A DNA stretch of 48,638 nucleotides from Haplomitrium mnioides (Eukaryota; Marchantiophyta; Haplomitriopsida; Calobryales), in NCBI GenBank assembly GCA_049999725.1, contig JBNGIS010020246.1, positions 1 through 48,638 of the forward strand, read 5' to 3'. Under the pieces are notes generated by a model. The model did not search any database. It was given only the letters and a program-made list of their open reading frames with translations, and was not told where the DNA came from. Every line of letters begins with the position of its first letter. Position 1 is the stretch's first letter. Positions 10,271 to 22,400 of this stretch are shown piece after piece. Position numbers and translations under genes: made by a program.

Positions 10271-13152
10271 TTATCTCTGTCTGTGTTTCAACAGCTTGCT
10301 GACCTCTTCAACTACCTGCAAACCATACAAACCAGTAACAGAGTCTATTAACAAGATATAGCCATAGAGCTGTGGAGAGCAACACTTGCACACAAAATAA
10401 TAAAAACTGGAAGCTGAAACAGCCTAGGCATCCTACACACTTCTATTAACAAGATACCAGAAAAATAATTCGTAGTATACCCTTTCCAACATAGTTATAT
10501 ATTAGCTTCAGAAAATATGATATTTGATGACCAAATAACAAGTTCAATTGGGATAGACAGATATGAATGACAAACCATAGCCCATATCTCTAACCCTACC
10601 GTTTGCAAACAGGCAACAAAGACCAACCTGAATTGCAATCATAATGGGGGTAACTTGATTGGCGTCTTTGCAGCCCAAACTTGATGCCATTTCTGAAAAT
10701 CCCGACAAAGAGTTAGTAAGTCTCAATAGATGCAAGTATTGAGAAACACAATAGGCTTTGGCCACAAGGTCCAAACAAAGGCAAATTTTAAAGCCCCAGG
10801 TATAACCACTAGGCTTGCCAACTTTTTAATTACAATGAAATTTACCCAGAAGGTATGTAGTCCATTAAAAAAAGGAACCAAAACTCCTAACAGAACCGTT
10901 TCTATGCTGTCTACAAACAAGTAGCAAACTCAGAAGGTAAGGCCACCACAAAATTAAACTTTACAGAGCCATCCAATTGCCATAGCTGCAATATATACCT
11001 TGTAATGATACAGTTGCATCTGCATTGGCATAAGAAGTCCCCCGTTCTTTGAGGAGGTCTGTGAGACATGACAGAGCCTGCCAGTAAACCAAACTTTAGT
11101 TCTAATCTATTTGCTTCACCTCCTGCGAGTGCTTTAGAAAAGTTTCTGATTGTAAACCCAACCTGATTATAGCTATCATCTGATGCAGCTTGAACCAATA
11201 ACGGTCGTGATTGAGTACCAACTGCAACAACTCTTCGTGCCAATGCATCTAAAGGTACATTCAGCCAGACGGTGATGCCTTGCCTCAAATAGCTCCTGCC
11301 AGCACAATCCGACATACCAAATTGAGCTTCAAAATTGAAAACAACTGAGAGTGAAAAGCCTGTCAAGGGAACTGAAACAAACCAGTTGCTGCTGCGTTTA
11401 ACTGCCCCTCCACCTGTTGCGACAACTAAGCGACCCAGGCCAGAGAGCTGACTCAATACCTCAGTCTGCAAAAGCATATCTTTATGAGTGTTGAGAAGCT
11501 TGCAAAATGCACAAAGCAGAGAAACTGTCAAGAGTAAACAACAACCTCAGCGTCTCTGAAAATTTCCTCATTGCCCTCTTTAAATATCTGGGCAACAGAA
11601 GTGCCACCAGCTGCCTCCTCCACCAGCTTATCACTATAACAAAGACAGGGGAGCTTTCTCATATAAAGGCAAGTAATTTGATTCTTAAAACGTTAAACAA
11701 CAAAAAATTACCTAAACCCACACTGAACACAAAATAGAATACCTGTCAAAAAAGCAATATCCCAGAGAATCTGCCAAGATTTTGCCGACTGTTGTCTTCC
11801 CACTACCCATCATCCCTATTATACCGCAAGACATTGTGAGTGGCCACTTAAACTATGTTACTTTACCAAAAAATCATAAAACAAAATTTGATACATTACC
11901 GACAAGAAATATGCAACTTCCTCTGAGGTCTTTTACAACTGCATCTGCCTTTTCCTGCCACATAAAATATGACCGACCTCTTAGCTGGTGCCTAAACTTT
12001 CGACATTGGAACAACACGCATAATGAATTGTCCTCCAACGACGCAAAATTAACGACAGGAAAATTCTGTAAAACGAGGCACACGATTCTCACGGAAAATA
12101 TGATCATAGCTGCAGAACTGTATACATTCATCTACCTTCAAGATCTGTGTATACTGTTCGTTGACTGCCAGCAGTTCCTTCTCAGCAACGCTGCTCGTTT
12201 GGTGATCTGCATCAAAAGGAACTACAGCTATTTAGAGATAGAAGCACACTTCAGATACAAATAAATCTATCAACTCGACGGTGTGGGTAGAAAGAAGCAA
12301 CATTGCCCCAGGCGTAGGACAATCAACGTTCTAAGTTGTATTGCAAATCTGGGCTCTGCAGTTAGAGTTCTGAGGTCTTCTTCAAGAAGCAATTCATGAT
12401 TGATATCGCGAAAATTGATATACACTCCATTCAACTTACCGTTTTCCTCTCTACCCGCTGTGGGCGTTCTTGATCTTCCATTTGAGTATGTAGCGGCTGC
12501 GGGTTCATTACTCCCCTCTGACTCACTTGATGTGCTTTCCAATATTGAGATACAGCTCCCAGATTCGAAATTTCCGATTAGACTGTGTCCCTTGCCGTCA
12601 GATACATTGTTCAATGAAGGGACGGCCTGCCTTAATGTTGGACTCCCGTCCTGTGTTTGACCTGTCAAGGCAAAATCGCCGTTGTATTCTGTACTGTCCG
12701 ATCTATCTACCAGTTCTTCTGCGGGGAGTCCGGTGGATCCAGGACAAGAAGAATTTGCAGCGGCATTTTGAAACTGTCGAAACGAAGGCCTGCATACAAC
12801 ACGATTTGAATACGATCACGTGACAGTTGCAATTCGAATGTTGCAATTTTACAATAACAATCCATCTCCAGAAATGGGTCTAAAGTTTTGCATACCTTCC
12901 TGTAAGCAAGCAGATAGGTGTTTGCTCAGTAGGAAATCCAAACAAAATGATTCTCGACTCTTTCACATGTGTACGGGGCACCGAAGTTCGCAGTTTTTTC
13001 GAGCATGATGACCCTTTCACTGGAAAAAGCTGAGAAATTGCGCACGCATTGAACGCGACCCTTGTATCAAAAGCAAGGGCCGTGTGAAGTTTAGAAGCAT
13101 CAAATACATTTCGGTTCCAACCACCATAGGTTGCAGGGAGCACGGAGGCCAT
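10271..13152 (-). CDS. SK: Shikimate kinase family protein, plastid-targeted, 11 exons
   Basis: Shikimate kinase phosphorylates shikimate to shikimate 3-phosphate in the plastid. Minus-strand exons, in order: 13152-12896, 12789-12440, 12206-12136, 11954-11900, 11815-11743, 11633-11546, 11465-11383, 11295-11163, 11077-10999, 10692-10628, 10315-10271. All phases join and give 432 residues. The kinase domain starts near residue 235: [12 protein letters not shown] (Walker A, about 245-256), [22 protein letters not shown] (FRxxE), [17 protein letters not shown] and VGTQSRPLL. These catalytic and shikimate-binding signatures are all kept. The ETEVL-QLS-LGRLVV stretch also resembles the SKL1 branch, so SKL1-like ancestry is possible, but seed-plant SKL1 proteins as I recall them lack the GGG motif. 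I chose the ATG at 13152 for its transit-like M-A-S start; another in-frame ATG is at 13182. The N-terminus is about 130 residues longer than usual. Confidence 0.87.
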
Positions 13153-13489
13153 GGCAACTTCCGAGTGAGGTGACCAGTGCATTCAGTGCCGAGAGTGGAG
13201 CGAATGAGAGAGCGCCCGGGCTGAATGTCTGGTTCACCCACCATGCGCACAGTGAAAACGTGGTCCATTGCTTTGAAACGCACACAGCAGGCCAAGGAAA
13301 ATGTGGTCCATCTCCTGCATCTCTCATATTGCCAACCTCAGTCCAACCCTAACTGTAGTTCTTACTGTACAAGTCTAGTCTAGTGTGGTCTACTACTGCT
13401 CAGGAGTTCAAAAAGCGCTCGTTAGGGATGTTATGGGCGACGATGGGGTGAGCAGCAAACGTGTAATTTGAGAGATCAGACGACGCAAA
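13153..13489. promoter_or_regulatory. Divergent intergenic region between SK and UAP
   Basis: 337 bp separate the chosen start codons of the minus-strand shikimate kinase and plus-strand UAP genes, which must hold both promoters and 5' UTRs. No convincing TATA box is visible on either side. The SK side is relatively GC-rich. Confidence 0.6.
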
Positions 13490-16400
13490 ATGGGGCTGGA
13501 TGTTGCCAATGATTCCTCTCCTCCTGCTCTTCCTCCTCCGCAGCTCCTGCTCGAACGACTCAAGGATTACGGTCAGGAGCAGACCCTGGCGCTCTGGCCC
13601 GATCTCTGTCAGGACGAGCGCGATGCCCTCGTTCATGACCTTGAGGTTAGGAGCTCTAACACTGATGCTTCTCGTAATTGGATCAGATGTTTCTATGAAT
13701 TTGGGCTCTAATCAAGCCTTCAAAATTCGGGTTTCTAGTCCCAGACCCATTGCACGGATCAGAGTTCGGCTACTAATGTCTTTCCTTGTAATTTCAATTG
13801 AAATCAGACCTGTTAACGGAGTCGGTTTTTTGCGTGCAGTCTGTGGATCTTCCTCGCGTAGATCGAATCATGAAGATATCGCTTACTCGTCGTGGTATTA
13901 AACGGTTTTATTTCCTAAAATTGATTACAGCAATTGTCCAGAACATCCTGAACTGGGTTTTTCGTGTTCGACTTTATTTTTGTCCAATTCTTCTAAAGCT
14001 TGCTTTGCTGGGAGGATCAGACGCTCCCATACCCCATCCTGAGCCTCTGCAAGCGACAGAGGTGGCAGCAGTCGAAGGAAGGTCATCTGCTCAAAGAGAG
14101 CGGTGGTGGGGTCTTGGACTGAGGGCCATTGCAGATGGCAAGCTTGCTGTTCTTCTCCTCTCTGGAGGTCAGGTAGAATTCAAGATCTCATGTCGGGTTG
14201 AACTCCTATGTCCTGACATTTGCAAGCCTGTTTACAGTAGTGTTGGAGGCTGGGGGTACTTCGAATTACCATTCAGGTTAAGAGTTTATAAGTGTAGAAA
14301 TCCTCTAGACTTAAAGTAAGTTCTTTTTCTTGTAATGTGATTGAAAGTAAACATATTGACATCAGAGGACGTGCGGTTTTTGAATACTGCTCCTTCGACA
14401 TTCTAAAATGTCTTAAGAATGAAATGAATGATGCAGGGTACCCGCCTGGGGAGCTCGGATCCTAAGGGCTGTTTCAGTAAGTGACTAAATCTTTTCTTTG
14501 ATTGGTGGGTGCAGCTCGTTGAAGGATTATGCCTACTTTCTCACAATTAGCTTTCGAAGCCCACAAGGGCCAGTGCAACAGTTATGTTTGTCACTCACCA
14601 AACAACTGTGTTTTTTGCAGACATTGGACTACCTTCTGGAAAATCGCTTTTCCAGCTCCAGGCAGAACGCATTTTACGTATTCAAAAACTTGCATCGCAA
14701 TCACGTGCAGCTGGTATTGTGTCTCTTCATTTCCATGTATGATTCAACTATATACCAACGATTTCTTTGCATCATTTTTTCTTACAGTCTACCACTCACA
14801 ATGACATCTAATTAGTATTTCCTGCTTGGGTCACAGGAAAGCCTGTCAAGATACCGTGGTACATAATGACTAGTCCATTCACAAATACTGCTACCCGAAA
14901 GTTCTTTGAATCTCGGAAATTTTTTGGCTTAGAAGCTGACCAGGTACATCACCAATCTAAAGTACTATTCTAGATTATTCTAGGCTAAGATATATTCTGT
15001 GGTATTTCAATTTCAACATTTTCTTACACTTGCAGATACATGGGTGACATGTGGATCACTATGGTTTTCTTCAGGTGGTGTTTTTTCAACAAGGCACACT
15101 TCCCTGCATTTCCAAAGAAGGAAAATTTATTATGGCAACACCTTGGCAGGTAGAAATTTGTAATAATCTAAGTTCCCTAGAGGCATTGAGATGCACCATG
15201 GCTTCATGTTTGCTTATGAAGCACATGGCTTTGTGTATGTCTAGGAAACAGTTATAATACAAATTTTTGATTTGGACCCTGTTTTATTTGTCTTCGTTGG
15301 GTTTGTTTATTGAATTGATTAAAGGCCCAAACCGATACCTTTTACTTTTTTTATCAAGTGGTAAATGTTGGGTGTATTATACTCAAAAGTATGCTGGTGA
15401 TATTTTGTTGATATCACTAATGTCATGCAATTATGGTCCCTGTCTTTGCCTCTAACTTTGTATTTGTGGATTGTTAAGTAAAATCTCAGATCAGATCACA
15501 TAATTTAATTTACAAAAGACAGCCCACAATAAAGTAACAATGTGATCTGATCTGAGGTTTGACTTACAATCCATATATATACATATATATGTAACATTTT
15601 TATAGAATTATATGTTTTAATGTTTAATATTTCTTGTTTCTTTATTTATGTTCTACTGTCGGTCTCTGTCTTCTTTTATTGATTAATGGGTGGTTGAAAT
15701 TTTGATAACTTTTTAATTTATATAATGCAAACTTTTCTACTTTTACATTTCCTAGTGACGTTTAGTGGCCGAGTGACGAGTGGTGGCTAGTATTGTCAAT
15801 CTTCAATTTAGATCAACTTGATAATCTATGTACTTGGTTACCTGAATCTATAAGTATAAAGTTTCTCAGTACTCTTAAGTATAACAGCAGACAATCCCTG
15901 TCTGTAGTTGATGGTACTGAGGCCAATGTACTCGCAAATGTAATGAAAGTAAATACCACTACAACAGGAGGCTGGATTGCCTACAGGATCTGACACTCCT
16001 TTGTCACACTGATTTGAGATAAGTCTGACCTTGATGTGAGCTTTATTCTCTGTCCCTGTTGTGTATTCTATTCTCTGGAAAGCATAAGCAGATATGAAGA
16101 AGATGCAAGGAGACTACATGCAGAAAACAAGTAGACTCAGATGTAGAATATTAAGGTGTACAGGTTGAATTTCTGAATAATGCTTCTAAACAGACTGCAT
16201 AGCAAGGTAAAAGATACAGATAGGTTTCTAATGTGGTACAGAAAAAACATAGCGATTCAGCTACATTACTTAAAGAAATTTTCCTAAGCATCAAAACTGT
16301 CCAATTATATCTGTCCCTCTCCTTCTGTATCCCATCTGGAGCAGGCAGTAATCTGACCCCTCCACACTCTTGTGCACATTGTGCTCTCAGTCCTTATGGC

Positions 16401-19400
16401 CCTAGGGCTGGCTCTGGACTTTGAATCAAATTCAATTCAATTCAATTTATCCCACTACTTCATAGTCCTGTGGCTTCCTGCAATGCAGCATCCCAGACTG
16501 TCAAATACACCTTATTGGTTAGTCCCTTCCTCAACTTATACAACCTTCCCTGGTTAGCAACATCTCACTCCAACTTACCTTCATCCTCACACAACCCAGG
16601 TGTGGCTTCCACCTGCATTGCAAAATGGCCAAGTGGTTCAAGGGTACCGACAAGGTGCTCCCAGAGAAACTGGTCTGCCTGCAATGTGACCTACAAGTGC
16701 CTGAGGATGAACACCATTTTATCTTCACCTGCCCATAGTATTTTGAGATCTGTGGGCTATTTTATGGTCTTGTTGTGACAGACTTTGCACAGTGCAAGCT
16801 TTCCTCAACTACCCAAACCAGTGCTGGCTTGCTGTCTTCTTTCAGGAACCTATGATTTTACTCTTCAGTCTGCACAACCCAACTCAGGATGGAACATGAT
16901 GGCTCTTTGCTGTTAGAATTAGAGTTATAGATAGAGCACATACTCTGGTGTGTGCTTGGCTCACCTCTCTTATTTCTACTTTTGGTTTACAGTTTCACGG
17001 TTTGTTACTACTGGCACTTTTGAAAGCTTTGTACTCAGTCCCTGCGTTCACGCTGGTTTGAAACTTCTATCAATTCAATCATTATTCTATGAAAGTTGTA
17101 CTCTACTTTATTAATGTTTACTTGTTTATGGCTTCTAGTTTTATGTTTTGTTGTGTGAGTTTTGCTGCACAATATATTTTCCACTACTTTAATGAACAGT
17201 TTTGGGATACTAGTTTTGGGATAACTTATATTCACTGAGTAGGTCACCTCACTGCTTTAAGATTTTGATTATTGAATCGTTTATTGTTATTTATTTATGT
17301 GCTATTCTTGTAGTCTCTATCTGGGCCAACACTGTCTAGCTCTCTTCTTCCGGGAACTTCTGTTACTATGCTCCTGCCCACACACATTGAGTCAAGTCAC
17401 TTGATGACTATCTGTTGATACTGATGTGGTTGGTTACTATTTCAGTTAGTACTAGTTGACGTTAGAGTTAGGGTTTGAGCATATGCTTATTTCAGTGTGG
17501 CTGGGCTACTCCCAGCCATCTTATTCTGCTCTTTGATGTACAGTTTATATTGTTTGTTGCTACTTTTGCAGCACATTGGTGCATGTTGTACTTGGTCCCT
17601 GTCTTTTTTTATTGACAGGCAGTAAAAACTTTATTTCCACACATCAAATACAATCGCCTTAGCAGTAAAACATCAAAGTCTGGACTAAAGCAAGCCACTT
17701 CCTCGAAGGTAATCAGATCAGGACACAAAGGTGTCCAGCAACAGCTACCCAACTAAAAAATCTATCACATGTTGCCTTCAGGCTGGTTTGGGACATAAAT
17801 CAATTGTATTGTATTGTCCTCTTGTTGATAAGAATAGTTAATATACAGATCAGATCAACTTGATGATTTTGCTGGGCTACATATGTTGTAAGTATGAAGT
17901 TTTCTCAATACTGAAAAGGGTGTTGGTGTTCGGATGGCCTGTAAGTCTGACCTATATGATCAATTTCAACTACATAAATATTAACACAACAACAAAAAAG
18001 CTACAACACCATCCTCCTTGTCCTCTTTATTTCCCATGTCTTTGCTCTGGACAGTACCAGGCACTAATGGTGGAGTTTAGAGTGACAGAAGTAGGTAGGA
18101 TTAAGTACTTGTAGTTGGTTGTCTGCTGGAGAAATTGGGTTTATAATCTAGTCATGAACTTCCCACCTTTCAAAATCTGATATGCACCCCAGTGAGCAAT
18201 AACCTTTACAAGGTGTTGAAATTGCTAATGCTAGCAGTAAGTCACGGATCAGAACTTGTGGAGGGAACTATTCAACAAAGGGAAAACAAGGCAAGTAGAC
18301 CTGATACAGGGGAAGCCCATGTGTACTATGAGGGAGCAACATGACTGCAAAGATCACTCCATTAACTTAATTATCTTGAGCATGATTGGAAAGAAACTGA
18401 AAAGACAACTCCGCATTTACACCTGGCATCCTGCAAGCACTTTGGAAACCCCTTATTCCCATGACCATTGTTTTCCATAGCTCTTTGTGTCACAGTAAAC
18501 TCTCTATAACTATGTATATACTCTATAATTATGAAAATCTCTGTACTTCAAGGGAAAAGAGATCTTCCTAAGATGTAACCTTTCAGATAAAATGTTGTTT
18601 TCTTCTGTTGTATTGAAGAGCGATTTTAATTCTATTTTGTAGCATGTATTTTGTTTTGCAGATAGCTAGGGCACCAGATGGGAATGGGGGCGTGTATGCA
18701 GGTATTTGACCAAACTGAGATCATCAAGCAGTCTTCTGTATTTGGTCCCTCTCCAAGCCTTTTTTGCGTTTTTACCATTTTCACTTTGGAATTGTGGAAG
18801 TGCCATGAGAACTATCCACAGGGGTCTCAATATGCTCAATAGTGTTCAGTGTGATTTTCTGGGATGGCAGCTCTGAAGAGCTCAAAAAGTTTGGAGGCAA
18901 TGACAAAAATGGGTGTGCAGTATGTTGACTGTTATAGTGTTGACAATGCTTTGGTAAGCTACTTTTCGTGTTTATTTCGTTGATGACTGCTGTCAAAATT
19001 TCAAGTTTTATCTTCGTTTTTAACTCTCATTTAATAAAGTTCTTCATGGTTATTCCTAGCTTTACCAGGCTAGTGGCATTTCCGGTTTGTGCAAACAATC
19101 TTGTTTTCTGTTCAGAGTTATCTGTGGAAAATCAGAAGGCATTTTTTATGACTGGTTTTGTCTTCATAGGTTAGGGTTGCAGACCCACTATTCCTTGGTT
19201 ACTGTCTTGACAAGGGAGCTTCTTGTGCAGCTAAAGTCGTGAAAAAGGTAAAAGTGTAAGAAGTGACAACTGCTCTGATTATACTGCTAAAATGTACAGC
19301 ATGGCAGTGGGAGTGACAGCAGCTTACATTATGTATAATTTTCTTCGATGGTGTGTAGTTAGAATGTCTGATAGACATAAATATAAGGAGTTGTAGCAGA

Positions 19401-22400
19401 CAAGAAGCCTCTGTTAAACTCAGTGAACTGTTCACACCCAGTTTTTGAACCATGCAGAGTCTGGATGTACTTCTAAATGTCTTAAAGCCATTTCATTTGC
19501 AGCAATGCAATCTGCACCTTCATGACTACCTTGGTATGAGAGCCTCAAGGTATGAAAATTCATCTCACAGTTTCTGTAAATTTGTGGTTTGGACATGCAG
19601 GCTTATCCTCAGGAGAGAGTTGGGGTGTTCGTACGGCGTGGAAAAGGGGGTCCGGTTGCAGTTCTCGAGTACAGTGAGCTGGATTCTTTGTTGCAATTTG
19701 CTATCAATCAGGAATCTGGCCGTCTTTTGTACAATTGGAGCAATGTGGGTGCCAATTTGAATTGGATTACAAGTGGTTTAGGGAGTCTCTCTGTCTTTAC
19801 ATAGAATCCAACAGCGCCTTTCCTTGATTCAATAAGTCTTGTTTGAATCTAGTCAGAGTCATTCATATTATTATGCTACAATATATATGGTGGAGTGCTA
19901 GGCATCATCATGACTGAGTTTTCCCGTTACTTCCGGAAAGTGGCAGAAACTCAGGACGACAATTGATCAGGACCTGCTGTCGGGAACTGACGAAACCAGC
20001 AGGAAGTTGTGGCAGCTTGTCACTGCTACACATGATGAGGCTGAATAGTGTGAAACTTTGTGTCTGACACCACATTGTCCAGGCTGCACTCTATGCGTGC
20101 ACAGTTGTGATATGTGTAGGTTTTTCCTAGACTATTGCAGCTTCCATTTAAGTGTTGTTGTGGTTAGTTTGGCTCTCCACGACTTCACAACTAATATATT
20201 CAGTGACTTTAGCGGATGTTCTGCATCCAAGTAGTCACCAGTGATGCGCTTCATGTGCTATGTTCAGGGTGCAGAAGGCCCCAATCACTAACTTTTCAGC
20301 AGACCTCTCTGGGAGTTATGCTCTTGGATGTTTGCTTCACAAGATCAAACTAAAGTGAAATGAATGATGTCGCAAGCTGATGCTTGAGAGTTGACAGATT
20401 TTGATTAGTTGGATTCTTGGTGGAGTGCTAGGCATCATCATGACTGAGTTTTCCCATTACTTCCGGAAAGTGGCAGAAACTCAGTACGACGATTGATCAG
20501 GACCTGCTGTCGGGAACTGACAAAACCAGCAGGAAGTTGTGGCAGCTTGTCACTGCTACACATGATGAGGCTGAATAGTGTGAAACTTTGTGTCTGACAC
20601 CACATTGTCCAGGCTGCACTCTATGCGTGCACAGTTGTGATATGTGTAGGTTTTTCCTAGACTATTGCAGCTTCCATTTAAGTGTTGTTGTGGTTAGTTT
20701 TGCTCTCCACGACTTCATAACTAATATATATATATATGACGACGATTGATCAGGACCTGCTGTCGGGAACTGACGAAACCAGCAGGAAGTTGTGGCAGCT
20801 TGTCACTGCTACACATGATGAGGCTGAATAGTCTGAAACTTTGTGTCTGACACCACAGAGTCAAGGCTGCACTCTATGCGTGAACAGTTGTGATATGTGT
20901 AGGTTTTTCCTAGACTATTGCAGCTTCCATTTAAGTGTTGTTGTGGTTAGTTTTGCTCTTCACGACTTCATAACTAATATATTCAGTGACTTTAGCGGAT
21001 GTTCTGCATCCAAGTAGTCACTAGTGATGTGCTCCATGTCCTATGTTCAGGGTGCAGAAGTCCGCAATCACTAACCTTTCAGCAGACCTCTCTGGGAGTT
21101 ATTCTCTTGGATGTTTGCTTCGCAAGATCAATCTAAAGTGAAATGAATGATGTCGCAAGCTGATGCTTGAGAGTTGACAGATTTTTATTAGTTTGGATTC
21201 TTGTTGGAGTGCTGGGTGTCATCATGACTGAGTTTTCCTGTTACTTCTGGAAAGTGGCAGAAACTCAGTACAAAGATTGATCAGGACCTGCTGTGGGGAA
21301 CTGACGAAACCAGCAGGAAGTTGTGGCAGCTTGTCACTGCTACACATGATGAGACTGAATAGTCTGAAACTTTGTGTCTGACACCACATTGTGAGGGCTG
21401 CACTCTATGTGTGCACTGTTGTGATGTGTGTAGGTTTTTCCTAGACTATTGCAGCTTCCATTTATTTGTTTTTGTGGTTAGTTTTACTCTCCACAACTTC
21501 ATAGCTATATATATGCTACAATGTTTTTTTAACTGTTGGTTGGTTTTGTTTTATAACAGTGCTTGGGATGTCTGCTATCCAATGAAGGAAATACTTTGTG
21601 TATGGGGTTCTGGCTTACTTCAAAGCCCTGCATTTAGTTTTATTTTTTCTGTCCAGAGATAAAGATCTGATTCAAAACTTTGCAAATACAAAAAATACAG
21701 TTCCTCCATTGAATCTTTATGAAAGACCTGCTAGAGTATCTGTCTTGGAAGTACAGAGATTTTCATTTTTATCAGGTAGAATATAAGGGTTTAAGCTAAA
21801 ATTTTACAATTAACTATTATTGTTCCACTGCAGGTGTGCATGCATATATTTTCAGTCGACTTTCTTAATAATGTAGTCGAAGAACTTGAACGGGACAGCA
21901 TGTCGGTAATCTCTTTCTCTCAAATCTATTATCTGCATATTCTAATCTAATTAATTCTAAGAGTAAATATGTGTTTGATGATAGGTCTTTTGTGGTTCCA
22001 GTAAATCTTTACTTCACATGAGGCAAATTCAAATTCCTGTATTTGCGGAACAAATCTCCTTGTTTATTGTGTAGATTTGTTGATTGCCCATTATCACATC
22101 TGTGTAGGCAGTAACATTTTAGAGTGAAAGGTGAGCTTCTCTCCATCTTTCAAGGGAAGAAAAACTGGTAGCAAGAGAGCTGTAAACCAGAAAAGTACCC
22201 CCCCAAGACCAGTGAAACTGTCAATTTCAAACCCCAATCCAAAGGACCAAGAGCATCAACGGACGTCATTGCCTGTGTTGCAAGTGTCTAGTTCATTAGT
22301 GCAACTCCACATTAATTGCCGCCCTACATTCACTATCAAGGCTGTCCCCAGAGACATCTCTCTATCCAATGAAGGCATCCTTGACAATTATTAGAAAAAA

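Larger units (their letters stand above)
15150..18661 (+). other. UAP intron 7 (3.5 kb), TE-rich
   Basis: Largest UAP intron. It holds SINE-like fragments near 15786-15890 and 17820-17925, LINE 3' pieces at 16305-16452 and 16640-16870, and a poly(A)-retroposon tail at 17602-17760. The remainder is AT-rich DNA with no coding signal I trust. Donor GTAGAA at 15150; acceptor TTTTGCAG at 18661. Confidence 0.85.

Noticed and set aside
10911-11531. A single 206-residue minus-strand protein
   Set aside because: This frame reads through introns of the shikimate kinase gene. Splicing into three exons gives the conserved protein.
11782-12264. 160-codon plus-strand frame
   Set aside because: It overlaps shikimate kinase exons and introns on the opposite strand, whose exon phases all fit. 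No motif is visible in the plus-strand frame.
10271-13152. SKL2 or a kinase-dead shikimate kinase-like protein
   Set aside because: Walker A, the DSD, FRxxE, TGGGAV and SRPLL motifs are all present.
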